64,000 nucleotides of DNA, taken from an uncultured Acidimicrobiales bacterium (GTDB taxonomy: Bacteria; Actinomycetota; Acidimicrobiia; Acidimicrobiales; Aldehydirespiratoraceae). How positions within the stretch are numbered: position 1 is the stretch's first letter; each line of letters opens with the position of its first letter. Positions 35,197-43,692 of this stretch are shown piece after piece. Below the pieces are notes generated by a model. The model saw only the letters and a program-made list of their open reading frames with translations. It was not told the DNA's origin and did no database searches. Both the position numbers and the translations under genes were made by a program. The DNA lies in contig CATQHS010000001.1 of NCBI GenBank assembly GCA_958296055.1, positions 2,948,277 through 3,012,276 on the forward strand. Direction: 5' to 3'.

Positions 35197-35976
35197 ATGG
35201 ACTACCAGCATCTGTCATGCGAGCGCGCCGGTGCCTACGTGACCGTCACCTTGAACCGGCCCGAGCGCCGCAACTGCCTGTCCTCGGCCGTGCTCGGCGA
35301 ACTCGAGCACGCCTTCGCGTCTACCGGCGAGGCGGACGACGTGGCCGGGATCGTGCTCGCCTCCACCGGGCCGGTCTTCTCCTCGGGCCACGACTTGGGC
35401 GAGATGGCGGCCCTGGGCGAGCCCGAGCTGCGGGGGCTCTTCGACGCCTGCACCCGGGCCATGAAGGCCATGGCCGCCGCCCCCCAAGTGGTGGTAGCCC
35501 AGGTGCAGGGCCTGGCCACGGCGGCCGGGGCCCAGTTGGCGGCCAGCGCCGATCTGGTGGTGGCCTCCGAGAACGCCCGCTTCGCCACCCCCGGCGGGAG
35601 GGGCGGGCTGTTCTGCCACACCCCCATGGTGGCGGTGGCCCGCCAGGTCGGGCGCAAGCGGGCGGCCGAGCTGGCCCTCACCGGCGACGTAATCGACGCG
35701 GCCACCGCCCTGCAGTGGGGGCTGATCAACCGGGTGGTGGCCGCGGAGCGGCTGAGCGAGGCGACCATGGAGCTGCTGGAGGCGGCCACCCGGGGCAGCC
35801 GCTACGCCAAGGGCATCGGCAAGCAGGTGATGTACGCCCAGATGGACATGGTCGTCGACGACGCCTATGAGCTGGCCATAGACGCCATGGCCCGGGCCGC
35901 GGCCGTCGGCGACGGCGCCGAGTGGCCCCGAGCCTTCATCGAGAAGCGCCAGCCGGTCTGGACCCACACCGGGTAA
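35197..35976 (+). CDS. enoyl-CoA hydratase-related protein (ECHDC3-like)
   Basis: Crotonase-fold protein, 259 aa. Oxyanion-hole segments are VFSSGHDLGEM and GLATAAGAQLAASADLV; ARFATPGGRGGLFCHTPMVA resembles ECHDC3-type proteins rather than classical hydratases. The usual catalytic glutamates are not evident. AGGAGG lies 9 bases before the ATG. Same strand as the flanking LLM genes. Confidence 0.85.
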   Translation: MDYQHLSCERAGAYVTVTLNRPERRNCLSSAVLGELEHAFASTGEADDVAGIVLASTGPVFSSGHDLGEMAALGEPELRGLFDACTRAMKAMAAAPQVVVAQVQGLATAAGAQLAASADLVVASENARFATPGGRGGLFCHTPMVAVARQVGRKRAAELALTGDVIDAATALQWGLINRVVAAERLSEATMELLEAATRGSRYAKGIGKQVMYAQMDMVVDDAYELAIDAMARAAAVGDGAEWPRAFIEKRQPVWTHTG

Positions 35977-36061
35977 CCGGGAGGGGTGGCCCCGGGACTC
36001 CCCGGGCCCGTCAGGCTGCTGACCTGCAGGAACGGGCTGAGGTTGAGGCGCTGAGGCAGGC

Positions 36062-37069
36062 GTGCAGCTTGGGCTGACTCTGGGGTACTGGGGCCGGGGC
36101 ATGCCCGCCGATCTGGTGGAGCTGGCCGCAGTCGCCGAGGAGTCCGGGTTCGACGCGGTGTGGTCGGCCGAGTCGTGGGGGTCCGACGCCTTCTCGCCGC
36201 TGGTGCTGATCGCGGCCCGCACCAAGCGGATCAAGCTGGGCACCGGCGTGGTGCAGATCTCGGCTCGGACCCCGACGGCCGCGGCCATGCACGCCGTGAC
36301 CCTCGACCACATCTCCGGCGGCCGGGTGATCCTCGGCCTGGGGGTGTCCGGGCCCCAGGTAGTGGAGGGCTGGTACGGGCAGCCTTTCGGCCGGCCGCTG
36401 GCCAGAACTCGGGAGTACGTGGAGGTCCTCCGCCGGGTCTTCGCCCGGGAGGCTCCGCTGCGGTTCGACGGCGAGCATTACCGGCACCCCTACGACGGCC
36501 CCGGCGCCGCGGGCCTGGGCAAGCCGCTGAAGATCATGACCCACCCGCTGCGGTCGATCCCCATCTGGATCGGGGCCGAGGGTCCCCGCAACGTGGCTCA
36601 GACCGCCGAGATCGCCGACGGCTGGCTGCCGCTGTACTACTCGCCGTTCCGGCCCGAGGTCTACGCCGACTCCCTGGCCGGGGCCCGGCCCGGCTTCGAG
36701 ATAGCGGTGAACGTGACCCTGCGGGTTTGCCCCGATGTGGAGGAGGCGCTGTGGCCCATCAAGACCGTTCTGGCCTTCTATATAGGCGGAATGGGGGCGC
36801 GGGGTGAGAACTACCACACCGAGCTGATGGCCCGGATGGGGTACGAGCAGGCGGCTCGCACCGTCCAAGCCCTGTTTTTGGCCGGCCGCCGGGACGAGGC
36901 CGCGGCCGCGGTGCCCTCGGAGTTCGCCGACGAGATCTCCCTGGTCGGCCCGGTCGAGCGGATCAGAGACCGGCTCCAGGCCTGGGCCTCCACCCCAGTG
37001 ACGATGTTGAACGTCTCAGCCCGCTCGGCCCAGGAGTGCCGCCAGGCCGCCGAACTGGTGAAAGGGTGA
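36062..37069 (+). CDS. LLM class F420-dependent oxidoreductase (B)
   Basis: 335 aa, close to F420-dependent LLM enzymes: MQLGLTLGYWGRGMPADLVE, ESGFDAVWSAESWGSDAF, RIKLGTGVVQISARTPTAAA, DHISGGRVILGLGVSGPQVV. The C-terminal half has IPIWIGAEGPRNVAQTAEIADGW, which is common in this subfamily. Start GTG. Likely acts with its neighbours; substrate unknown. Convergent with the next LLM gene, 23 bases apart. Confidence 0.9.
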   Translation: MQLGLTLGYWGRGMPADLVELAAVAEESGFDAVWSAESWGSDAFSPLVLIAARTKRIKLGTGVVQISARTPTAAAMHAVTLDHISGGRVILGLGVSGPQVVEGWYGQPFGRPLARTREYVEVLRRVFAREAPLRFDGEHYRHPYDGPGAAGLGKPLKIMTHPLRSIPIWIGAEGPRNVAQTAEIADGWLPLYYSPFRPEVYADSLAGARPGFEIAVNVTLRVCPDVEEALWPIKTVLAFYIGGMGARGENYHTELMARMGYEQAARTVQALFLAGRRDEAAAAVPSEFADEISLVGPVERIRDRLQAWASTPVTMLNVSARSAQECRQAAELVKG

Positions 37070-37092
37070 CCGGGCAGCCGATAACCGGCGGG

Positions 37093-38307
37093 TCAGGGGC
37101 GGTAGGGGACCGGCATGGAGGCGCTGGGGGGGAGCGTCACCTCGATCTCTGGCGGCGGGTTGTTCCACTCCGGGTGCTTGGGCACGAAGTTGGCCCGGTA
37201 CTTCTCGGTGGAATGGGTGCGGTCCTTGTCGAACTCGGGGATGACCTGATCGCCGAAGATCTCGATCATCTCGAGGATCTCTTCGTACTCGAACCCCTCG
37301 TTGGGCAGCCCGAACACGAGCTGGTCGGTGCCCACCGCCACGTAGGACCGCTCTAGCTGTTCGCACACCTCCTCGGGGGTGCCGCACAGGATGTAGCCGC
37401 CCTGTATGGCCCAGTCGAGGGTGGCCTCGTCGGGGATACCCAGCGGCGGCTCGGGCCAGGTGGGGGCGCCCGGCTTCTTGGGGATGGTGTCGTGGTACAG
37501 GCACACCATCGAGTACAGGTAGCCCCGGCCCTTCAGGAGGGCGATCTCGCGGGCCCGGGCCCGGTCCTCCAGGCAGATCAGGGCGTTGGTCATCATCACG
37601 TTGTCGTTCATATAGGACCCGAGCGGCTCGGTGCAGCCCGCGACCGCCTCCTTGTAGCTGTCGATGCGGCCCTTGAGGGCCGGCGCCGGCTCGAAGTTGA
37701 AGGCGATGGCCCCCATGCCCAGCGACCCGGCGGTGGCGAAGGTGGCCGGGTTGCCGCAGGCCACCCACAGGGGCGGGTGGGTGCCGTGCAGGGGCTTGGG
37801 CAGGATGTTGTGGACAGGCGGCACGAAGAAGTGCTCGCCCTGGTATGAGTAGTCGCGCTGGGCCCACATCCGGGGGATCTCGGCCATCACCTCGGCCCAC
37901 ATGGCCTTGGTCTCAGAGGTGAGGGTGCCGTTGAAGCTGGCCACCTCGTGGCTGCCCGCCCCCCGGCCGGTGCCGAACTCGAAGCGGCCCTCGCAGAAGT
38001 GGTCGAGCATGGCTGCCCGCTCCGCCAGCCGGACCGGGTGCTCCTTGGTGGTGGGGAGGCTGGTGATGGCCGTGCCCAGGTGGATGTAGTCGGTCTGGGC
38101 CGCCACCCAGCCGATCATCACCTCGGGGGCCGAGAGGTGGCTGTACTCGGTGAGGGCGTGGTGTTCGCCGAACCAGGCGAACTTCCAATTGTGCTTGTCG
38201 GCGTGGATCGGGTACGACGCCTCCCTCATCAACATGAGGTGCTCGTGCTCGGGGATGTGGGCCGACGGTCCGGGGATGTAGCCGTTCTGGAAGATTCCGA
38301 ACTCCAC
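37093..38307 (-). CDS. LLM class oxidoreductase (C), alkanal monooxygenase-like
   Basis: 404 aa. MEFGIFQNGYIPG, FAWFGEHHALTEYSHLSAPEV, LGTAITSLPTTKEHPVRLAE and EGRFEFGTGRGAGSHEVASF mark the luciferase-like fold; it belongs to the same subgroup as the gene at 45.6 kb (shared EHH...EYSHxSAPEV). The GTG start follows GGAGG. It is divergent from the SAM methyltransferase. Confidence 0.88.
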   Translation of the reverse strand: MEFGIFQNGYIPGPSAHIPEHEHLMLMREASYPIHADKHNWKFAWFGEHHALTEYSHLSAPEVMIGWVAAQTDYIHLGTAITSLPTTKEHPVRLAERAAMLDHFCEGRFEFGTGRGAGSHEVASFNGTLTSETKAMWAEVMAEIPRMWAQRDYSYQGEHFFVPPVHNILPKPLHGTHPPLWVACGNPATFATAGSLGMGAIAFNFEPAPALKGRIDSYKEAVAGCTEPLGSYMNDNVMMTNALICLEDRARAREIALLKGRGYLYSMVCLYHDTIPKKPGAPTWPEPPLGIPDEATLDWAIQGGYILCGTPEEVCEQLERSYVAVGTDQLVFGLPNEGFEYEEILEMIEIFGDQVIPEFDKDRTHSTEKYRANFVPKHPEWNNPPPEIEVTLPPSASMPVPYRP

Positions 38308-38371
38308 GACCTGCCTCCGATCTCTGGGTGCCGAGGATCAGATCTCCGGGATCGGGCCCACGGTACCGGGT

Positions 38372-38384
38372 TATGGTCGGGGCC
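38372..38384 (+). promoter_or_regulatory. -10 element of leaderless methyltransferase
   Basis: TATGGT ends 7 bases before GTG 38385. Its second to fourth bases are an in-frame ATG (38373), so the upstream ATG is more likely part of the promoter than the start codon. Confidence 0.45.
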
Positions 38385-38966
38385 GTGACCCGCTGGAGCG
38401 AGCAGGGCGGTTCCCGGGGCGGCGACTACGACGCTCGCTGGAGGCGGCTGGCCGATGCGGGGGAGTCGATCCACGGCGAGGCCGACCTGGTTGAGTGGTT
38501 CGGGCCGTCTTGTGTGCTCGACGCTGGCTGCGGAACCGGCCGGGTGGCCATCGAGCTGGCCCGCCGGGGCGTCGACGTGGTCGGCGTGGACCTCGATCCG
38601 GTCATGCTGGACACCGCCCGCCGCAAGGGGCCCGACATCGAGTGGATCTGCGGCGACCTGGCGGACGCGGCCGTCACCGACGGCGAGGGCCAGCGCCGGG
38701 CCTTCGACGCGGTGGTGATGGCCGGCAACGTGATGATCTTCCTGGCGCCCGGCACCGAGGCCGCGGTGCTGGCCAACATGGCCCGCCACCTGGGACCCGG
38801 TGGGCGGATCGTGGCCGGGTTCCAACTCGACCGGCCCGGCCCGGCGGTGGCCGCCTACGACCGGATGGCGGCCGAGGCCGGGCTGACTCTCGAGCACCGG
38901 TGGTCCACCTGGGACCGCCGCCCCTACACCGGCGGCGATTACGCTGTCTCGGTGTGGATTTCATAA
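38385..38966 (+). CDS. class I SAM-dependent methyltransferase
   Basis: Small methyltransferase, 193 aa. Motif I is CVLDAGCGTGRVAIELARRG, motif II GVDLDPVMLDTARRKG, followed by WICGDLADAAV and MAGNVMIFLAPGTEAAVLAN. The substrate is unknown. GTG 38385 was preferred to ATG 38373 because a -10 box overlaps the latter. The next 65 bases are AT-rich and mark the left edge of the restriction-modification insertion. Confidence 0.88.
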   Translation: MTRWSEQGGSRGGDYDARWRRLADAGESIHGEADLVEWFGPSCVLDAGCGTGRVAIELARRGVDVVGVDLDPVMLDTARRKGPDIEWICGDLADAAVTDGEGQRRAFDAVVMAGNVMIFLAPGTEAAVLANMARHLGPGGRIVAGFQLDRPGPAVAAYDRMAAEAGLTLEHRWSTWDRRPYTGGDYAVSVWIS

Positions 38967-39031
38967 TATTACAAGATATCTACATGAGGATGAAGTCAGA
39001 GTCAGACCGCCGAACTACACTGATGTAAGCT
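38967..39031 (+). promoter_or_regulatory. AT-rich promoter region of the DNA methyltransferase
   Basis: An unusually AT-rich interval (TAATATTACAAGATATCTAC) for this genome. TACACT (39016-39021) is a good -10 element 10 bases before the methyltransferase ATG, leaving a leader of only a few bases. Confidence 0.4.
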
Positions 39032-39946
39032 ATGAGGGTGGGAACGCGGGCCTGGCTGCCGGCGGTCGAGATCGGCGAGTCGGCGCTGTACGAGGCGGAC
39101 TGCCTCGAGTGGCTGGCCGACGCCAAGCCGGAGTCGATCCACGGGGTCGTCACCGATCCCCCTTACGGATTGGTCGAGTACAGCCGGGACGAGCAGGCGA
39201 AGCTCCGAAGGGGCCGGGGAGGGGTCTGGCGGATGCCGCCTTCCTTCGACGGCCATCGGCGCTCGCCGCTGCCCCGGTTCACCACGCTGACCGACTCTGA
39301 ACTGGAGCATCTTGAGGCCTTCTTCGAGGGCTGGGCCGGGCGCTTGCTGCCGGTGCTGGTTCCCGGCGCCCACGTGATGGTCGCCTCGAACCCCCTCGTC
39401 TCCTATCTGGTGGCGGCCGCGGTATGCCGGGCCGGGTTCGAGCGGCGGGGGGAGATCGTGCGTCTGGTGATGACCATGCGGGGCGGCGACCGGCCGAAGA
39501 ACGCGCACGAGGAGTTCCCGGACGTGACGGTCATGCCCCGCTCCAAGTGGGAGCCGTGGCTGCTGTTCCGCAAGCCGATCGAGGGCCGGGTCCAAGACAA
39601 TCTGAGGAAGTGGGGCACCGGCGGACTGCGCCGCATCTCCGATGAAGCGCCGTTCGGCGACGTCATCGCCTCAGCGCCGACCCACCGCTCGGAACGAGAG
39701 CTTGCCGGCCATCCCAGCCTCAAGCCCCAGGCCTTCCTCCGGCAGGTGGTCCGGGCCATCCTGCCGCTGGGCGAGGGCGTCGTGCTCGATCCGTTCGCCG
39801 GATCTGGCTCCACTCTGGCCGCCGCCGAACGGGTCGGCTATCGGAGCGTCGGGATCGAGTCCGACGCCTGTTACGTGAAGATCGCCCGCGAGGCGATTCC
39901 CGCCCTCCGAGACCTCGAAGTCCGCAGTCAGTCAGGGTCGAGATAG
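39032..39946 (+). CDS. type II DNA methyltransferase (beta-class)
   Basis: Site-specific DNA amino-methyltransferase (N4-cytosine or N6-adenine), 304 aa. Motif IV is VVTDPPYGLVEYS (DPPY) near residue 42; SAM-binding motif I comes later, as LDPFAGSGSTLAAAERVGYR near 258, the order of the beta class. The target-recognition region lies between. It is convergent with, and overlaps by 19 bases, a PD-(D/E)xK nuclease gene, so it is the protective half of a restriction-modification pair. Recognition site unknown. Confidence 0.92.
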   Translation: MRVGTRAWLPAVEIGESALYEADCLEWLADAKPESIHGVVTDPPYGLVEYSRDEQAKLRRGRGGVWRMPPSFDGHRRSPLPRFTTLTDSELEHLEAFFEGWAGRLLPVLVPGAHVMVASNPLVSYLVAAAVCRAGFERRGEIVRLVMTMRGGDRPKNAHEEFPDVTVMPRSKWEPWLLFRKPIEGRVQDNLRKWGTGGLRRISDEAPFGDVIASAPTHRSERELAGHPSLKPQAFLRQVVRAILPLGEGVVLDPFAGSGSTLAAAERVGYRSVGIESDACYVKIAREAIPALRDLEVRSQSGSR

Positions 39947-40536
39947 ACCCAGTTGCGACGCAGCTTAGCCACTCCGTCCGCATGGAGGGTCGCGGTCCGG
40001 GTGCCGAGTTCACCCCGGTCATTGCGGCGAAAATCCTCGAGAGCCACACAGCCGATGTAAACCTCGGTGAACTTGAGAGGCGGTCGGCTGGTCACCGACT
40101 CCGTGCCCGGGTCGACTCGGTAGACGAAGACGCACATCCACTGCTCGCGGGCGCCGTGGGTGTCGACCGCCCCGCCCTTCTTGCGGGTGCATTTGATCTC
40201 GACGCCGTCTTCGCCGGCTTTCGCTGAGTCGTTCGGGTAGAGGTTGCGCACCAGCAAGTCGGGGTGGCCGTTGTGATACCGGTTCTGGACCAGCGTCCGT
40301 GAGTGGGCGGCGACGCTCGCGGTGAGCATGTCTGAGACGGTCCCCGACAGGTTCGCCTTTCTCAGAGTGTCTTCCAGTCGGCCGAGACCCTTGCCCGTCA
40401 GATGGAGGTTCACGTCGTAGAAGAAGTCGTAGATGTCCTGCATGGCGGACTCGAAGTCGAGCAGCCTCAGGTCATATGGAAGAGCCGCGCTTCGGTTCAG
40501 CTTCGACTTGTCCACGGTTCGTCGATAGATCGTCAC
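39928..40536 (-). CDS. putative type II restriction endonuclease (PD-(D/E)xK)
   Basis: 202 aa protein not recognised by name. A PD-(D/E)xK nuclease core is visible: HPDLLVRNLYPND...GVEIKCTRKK near residues 95-125, followed by WMCVFVYRVD. The neighbourhood (tail-to-tail overlap with a DNA methyltransferase) supports a restriction enzyme. GTG start. Lower GC and codon use unlike the flanks suggest recent transfer. It could instead be another nuclease, but the pairing makes restriction most likely. Confidence 0.78.
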   Translation of the reverse strand: MTIYRRTVDKSKLNRSAALPYDLRLLDFESAMQDIYDFFYDVNLHLTGKGLGRLEDTLRKANLSGTVSDMLTASVAAHSRTLVQNRYHNGHPDLLVRNLYPNDSAKAGEDGVEIKCTRKKGGAVDTHGAREQWMCVFVYRVDPGTESVTSRPPLKFTEVYIGCVALEDFRRNDRGELGTRTATLHADGVAKLRRNWVYLDPD

Positions 40537-40592
40537 CGCGGGATTTCCGATCTACTCGGTTGCGCTGGTCCCTCCATGTCGCTACGTACTGG

Positions 40593-41456
40593 TCAGGGGT
40601 TGAGGCCGAGGACTCGGGCTGCGTTTTGGCGCAGGAACTTGGGCCACACCTCGTCCTTGAAGGGCACGCCGGGTAGCTCGGTCATGATCCGCTCCAGTGA
40701 CAGGCCCATCGGGAAATAGCCGGCATATATGACCTTGTCGGTGCCCCGGGTGTTGGCGTAGTCGATGATCGACTTCGGGTAGTATCTAGGGGCGAAGGCC
40801 GATGTGGAATAGTGCAGGCCCGGCCATTTGAGCATCAGCTTCACCGCCAGTTCGTCCCAGGGCTCGCAGCCGTGGCGGGTCACCAGGGTGAGTTCAGGGA
40901 AGTCGTACATCACCTGGTCGATGCGCTCGACGTGCTGGGCGGCCATGGGCAGCCGGGGGCCGGGCACCCCGGCGCACATGAAGATGGGTATGTCCAGGTC
41001 GCAGCAGGCGGCGTAGATCGGATACCACTTGGCGTCGTCGATGGGCACCGGCGGGACGCAGCCGGCCGGGAAGGCCCCCACCGCCCGGATGCCGCGCTCA
41101 TCGTAGAGCCCGCGGATCTTGCGGACCGAGCCCATCACGTCGTTGGCGTCCACCTGGCAGGACCCGACGAACCGGTCCGGGTGGTCGGCCAGCGCCTTGC
41201 GGCCCGTCTTCCCCTCGCACCCGACCAGCCCCATCTCGATGCCGTGGGCGTCCATCTCGGCCAGGGTCACCCCGATGGGGTCGCCGACACCCACCTTCTC
41301 CTTGGGGACCCCCTTGAACATGTACTCCACCGGGAAGTCGAAACCGGCCGACTCGGGGTCTTTGAGCTGGGTCCGGATGAACTCATAGGTGGAGAAATCG
41401 GGGCCGGGGAAGCCGATCATGGTGTCGATGATCCCGATGTCGCTCGGCATGGCCAT
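40593..41456 (-). CDS. amidohydrolase family 2 protein
   Basis: TIM-barrel amidohydrolase (ACMSD-like), 287 aa. Features: IGIIDTMIGFPGP at the N-terminus in place of the usual DxHxH, ALADHPDRFVGSCQVD, GIRAVGAFPAG, and ELTLVTRHGCEPWDE. The first metal-binding histidines are replaced (IDTMIG), so metal-dependent catalysis is doubtful. AGGAGG lies about 8 bases before the ATG. It follows the acyl-CoA dehydrogenase on the same strand. Confidence 0.85.
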   Translation of the reverse strand: MAMPSDIGIIDTMIGFPGPDFSTYEFIRTQLKDPESAGFDFPVEYMFKGVPKEKVGVGDPIGVTLAEMDAHGIEMGLVGCEGKTGRKALADHPDRFVGSCQVDANDVMGSVRKIRGLYDERGIRAVGAFPAGCVPPVPIDDAKWYPIYAACCDLDIPIFMCAGVPGPRLPMAAQHVERIDQVMYDFPELTLVTRHGCEPWDELAVKLMLKWPGLHYSTSAFAPRYYPKSIIDYANTRGTDKVIYAGYFPMGLSLERIMTELPGVPFKDEVWPKFLRQNAARVLGLNP

Positions 41457-41529
41457 GTCGTTGCCTCCTGGTTGAGGTTCCGCGGCCGGAGGCCCCGACC
41501 CGCGGCCGGGCCGGGCCGGCTCGGGAGGG

Positions 41530-42783
41530 TCAGTTCCTGGGCACCTCGCTCCAGGGGATCTCCTTGTCCACCCGGGGCTCGCCCGGCAGGCCCAGCACCT
41601 GCTCGCCCAGGATGTTGCGCATGACCTCGCTGGTGCCGCCCTCGATGGAGTTGGCCCGAGACCGCAGGAACTCGTGGTGGGGGTCGCGGGCCCGGCCCGT
41701 GCCGGTTATCTCCTCGGGCCGCCGGTAGGTGTAGTCGTAGCCCACCGCCCCGGCCGGCCCCTCCAAGTCGATGATGGTGGACCGCAGCTCCTGGTTGAGC
41801 TCGGCGCCCATCAGCTTGCTCACCGACCCCTCCGGGCCCGGGTTCTTGGCCCTCATGTTCTCTGAGGCCCGCAGGACGGTCAGCCGCAGCGCCTCGGCCT
41901 TGACCCACAGCCGCATCGCCTGATCGAGATGGACGCGGGTGCGGACGCCGGGGTCCATGCCCCGGTAGGCGTCGACGATCAGGTCGGTGGGCTTGCCTCC
42001 CCCCACGGGATTGTTGCCCCCGATGGCGGTCCGCTCGTTCATCAGCGTGGTGAGGGCCGCTCTCCAGCCCTCGCCCACCCCGCCGATCCGGCAATCGTCG
42101 GGCACCCGCACGTCGGTGAGGTAGACCTCGTTGAACTCGGCCTCGCCGGTCATCTGGCGCAGGGGCCGGACCTCCACCCCCTGGCTGCGCATGTCCAGGG
42201 CGAAGTAGGTCAGCCCCTTGTGCTTGGGGAGGTCGGGGTTGGAGCGGGTGACCAGCATCCCCCAGTCGGCGGCGTGGGCCAGCGTCGTCCACACCTTCTG
42301 GCCGTTGACCACCCATTCGTCGCCGTCGAGGACGGCCCGGGTGGCCAGGCCGGCGAAATCCGAGCCCGCACCGGGCTCGCTGAAGAGCTGACACCAGAGG
42401 TCGGCGCCGGTGAACATGGGCCGCAGGAAGCGATCCTTCTGCTCGTCGGTGCCGTGGGTGACGATGGTGGGCCCGGCCAGCCACATGAAGAAGGTGCCCG
42501 ACTTGGGCGGGGCGGCCCCGGCCCCGCGGAGGCGGTTCTCTACCCGGCGGTTGAGCTCGGAGCGGACCCCGAGCCCGCCCCGGCCGGACGGGAAGTGAAC
42601 CCAGGCCAGCCCGGCGTCGAAGCGGTGGCCCCGGAACTCCTCGTCGCCGGTGGTTGCGGGGTCGTGATCCCGCAGCAGGGACTCGACCGCTTCGTCCACC
42701 ATCAGGGCCTGCTCGTCGCCGGGTCCGGCTGCGTCGGCGTGGATGGTGCTGGCGGGGGTGGCGTCCGTGTGCGTCGCGCTCAT
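41530..42783 (-). CDS. acyl-CoA dehydrogenase
   Basis: FAD-dependent acyl-CoA dehydrogenase, 417 aa. FSEPGAGSDFAGLATRAVLDGDEWVVNGQKVWTT-type segments are seen in two parts, QLFSEPGAGSDFAGL and WVVNGQKVWTTLAHAADWG; LRQMTGEAEFNEVYLTDVRV and the C-terminal SIEGGTSEVMRNILGEQVLG complete the fold. The usual catalytic glutamate region is present only in part, so the substrate class is unclear. Start ATG; the divergent promoter region contains the first palindromic element. Confidence 0.93.
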   Translation of the reverse strand: MSATHTDATPASTIHADAAGPGDEQALMVDEAVESLLRDHDPATTGDEEFRGHRFDAGLAWVHFPSGRGGLGVRSELNRRVENRLRGAGAAPPKSGTFFMWLAGPTIVTHGTDEQKDRFLRPMFTGADLWCQLFSEPGAGSDFAGLATRAVLDGDEWVVNGQKVWTTLAHAADWGMLVTRSNPDLPKHKGLTYFALDMRSQGVEVRPLRQMTGEAEFNEVYLTDVRVPDDCRIGGVGEGWRAALTTLMNERTAIGGNNPVGGGKPTDLIVDAYRGMDPGVRTRVHLDQAMRLWVKAEALRLTVLRASENMRAKNPGPEGSVSKLMGAELNQELRSTIIDLEGPAGAVGYDYTYRRPEEITGTGRARDPHHEFLRSRANSIEGGTSEVMRNILGEQVLGLPGEPRVDKEIPWSEVPRN

Positions 42784-42815
42784 GCCGTCAAGCTACCTTG
42801 TGTTCTTCCGAGCTT

Positions 42816-42864
42816 GTTTTCTGAGCAAGTGTTGTCGTATATCGACAACCGATGCTCAGAAAAC
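42816..42864. repeat. palindromic element, copy 1 (intergenic)
   Basis: A 49-bp inverted repeat: outer arms GTTTTCTGAGCA / TGCTCAGAAAAC and a perfect inner palindrome GTTGTCGTATATCGACAAC. It lies between the divergent acyl-CoA dehydrogenase and MDMPI genes, 28 bases before the latter start. A second copy is inside mutA. Both strands are open in one frame and read FSE..LS..DN.CSE-like peptides. Confidence 0.85.
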
Positions 42865-42892
42865 CGGCGGAGCGGAGAGGGGAGGGCCGGCC

Positions 42893-43678
42893 TTGCGCAC
42901 GGAACTGATCGACAGGACCGAGGAGTGCTTCGCCGCCATCTCGGGACTGTGCGCCGACCTGGGCCCCGATGAGTGGGAGGTGCAGTCGCTGTGCCCGGCC
43001 TGGACGGTGCGGGAGGCGATCGCCCACACCGTCGGGGTGGAGGAGGCGCTGACCGGATGGGAGGTCACCGCCGAGAGCCTTCCCCCCTTCGAGAAGATGC
43101 TGGCCCTCACCGAGGCGGCCCCGGCCATGAGCGCCCCCGAGTTCAGGGCCCGGGTCGAGGGGGCCTTCGCCGCCCGGCGGGCCGAATTGGGTGCCCTGGC
43201 CGACGCCGACATGGACCGGCCTGCGCTCACCCCGGTGGGCAAGGCCACCTACGGCCGCTTCCTGGCCATCCGGGTCTTCGATCTGTGGGTCCACCTGCGG
43301 GACGCCTCCATCCCGCTGGGCCGGCCCACCGACGACGGCGGTCCGGCCGCCGAGATGGTGCTCGACGAGGTGGCGGGGGCCATCGGCTACATCGCCGGCA
43401 AGAAGGTGGGGCTGCCCGACGGCATGACCATGCGCATCGACGTCGACGGCCCGGTGCGGCGCCGGATCGGGGTGGCGGTGGACGGGAGGGCCGCGGCCGT
43501 CGATCCCGAGTCTCTGACCGCCCCCGACGTGGTGCTGGCCGCCGACTCGACCACCTTCATCATGCTGGCCTGCGGGCGCATCGACCCCCAGGCCAAGATC
43601 GACGAGGGGGCCATTCGCTGGACCGGCGACGCCGAATGGGGCGAGCGGGCCGCCCGCAACCTGGCCTTCACGATTTGA
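42893..43678 (+). CDS. maleylpyruvate isomerase-fold (MDMPI/DinB-like) protein
   Basis: Actinobacterial protein of the mycothiol-dependent maleylpyruvate isomerase family (TIGR03083-like), 261 aa. The N-terminal helical bundle has LCPAWTVREAIAHTVGVEEAL and RFLAIRVFDLWVHLRDA (metal-site histidines), and a C-terminal sterol-carrier-like half ends FIMLACGRIDPQAKIDEGAI. The reaction is unknown. TTG start chosen because GGGAGG lies 7 bases upstream and the family N-terminus begins here. mutA follows immediately. Confidence 0.85.
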   Translation: MRTELIDRTEECFAAISGLCADLGPDEWEVQSLCPAWTVREAIAHTVGVEEALTGWEVTAESLPPFEKMLALTEAAPAMSAPEFRARVEGAFAARRAELGALADADMDRPALTPVGKATYGRFLAIRVFDLWVHLRDASIPLGRPTDDGGPAAEMVLDEVAGAIGYIAGKKVGLPDGMTMRIDVDGPVRRRIGVAVDGRAAAVDPESLTAPDVVLAADSTTFIMLACGRIDPQAKIDEGAIRWTGDAEWGERAARNLAFTI

Positions 43679-43692
43679 CCGGCCTTGGCTCG

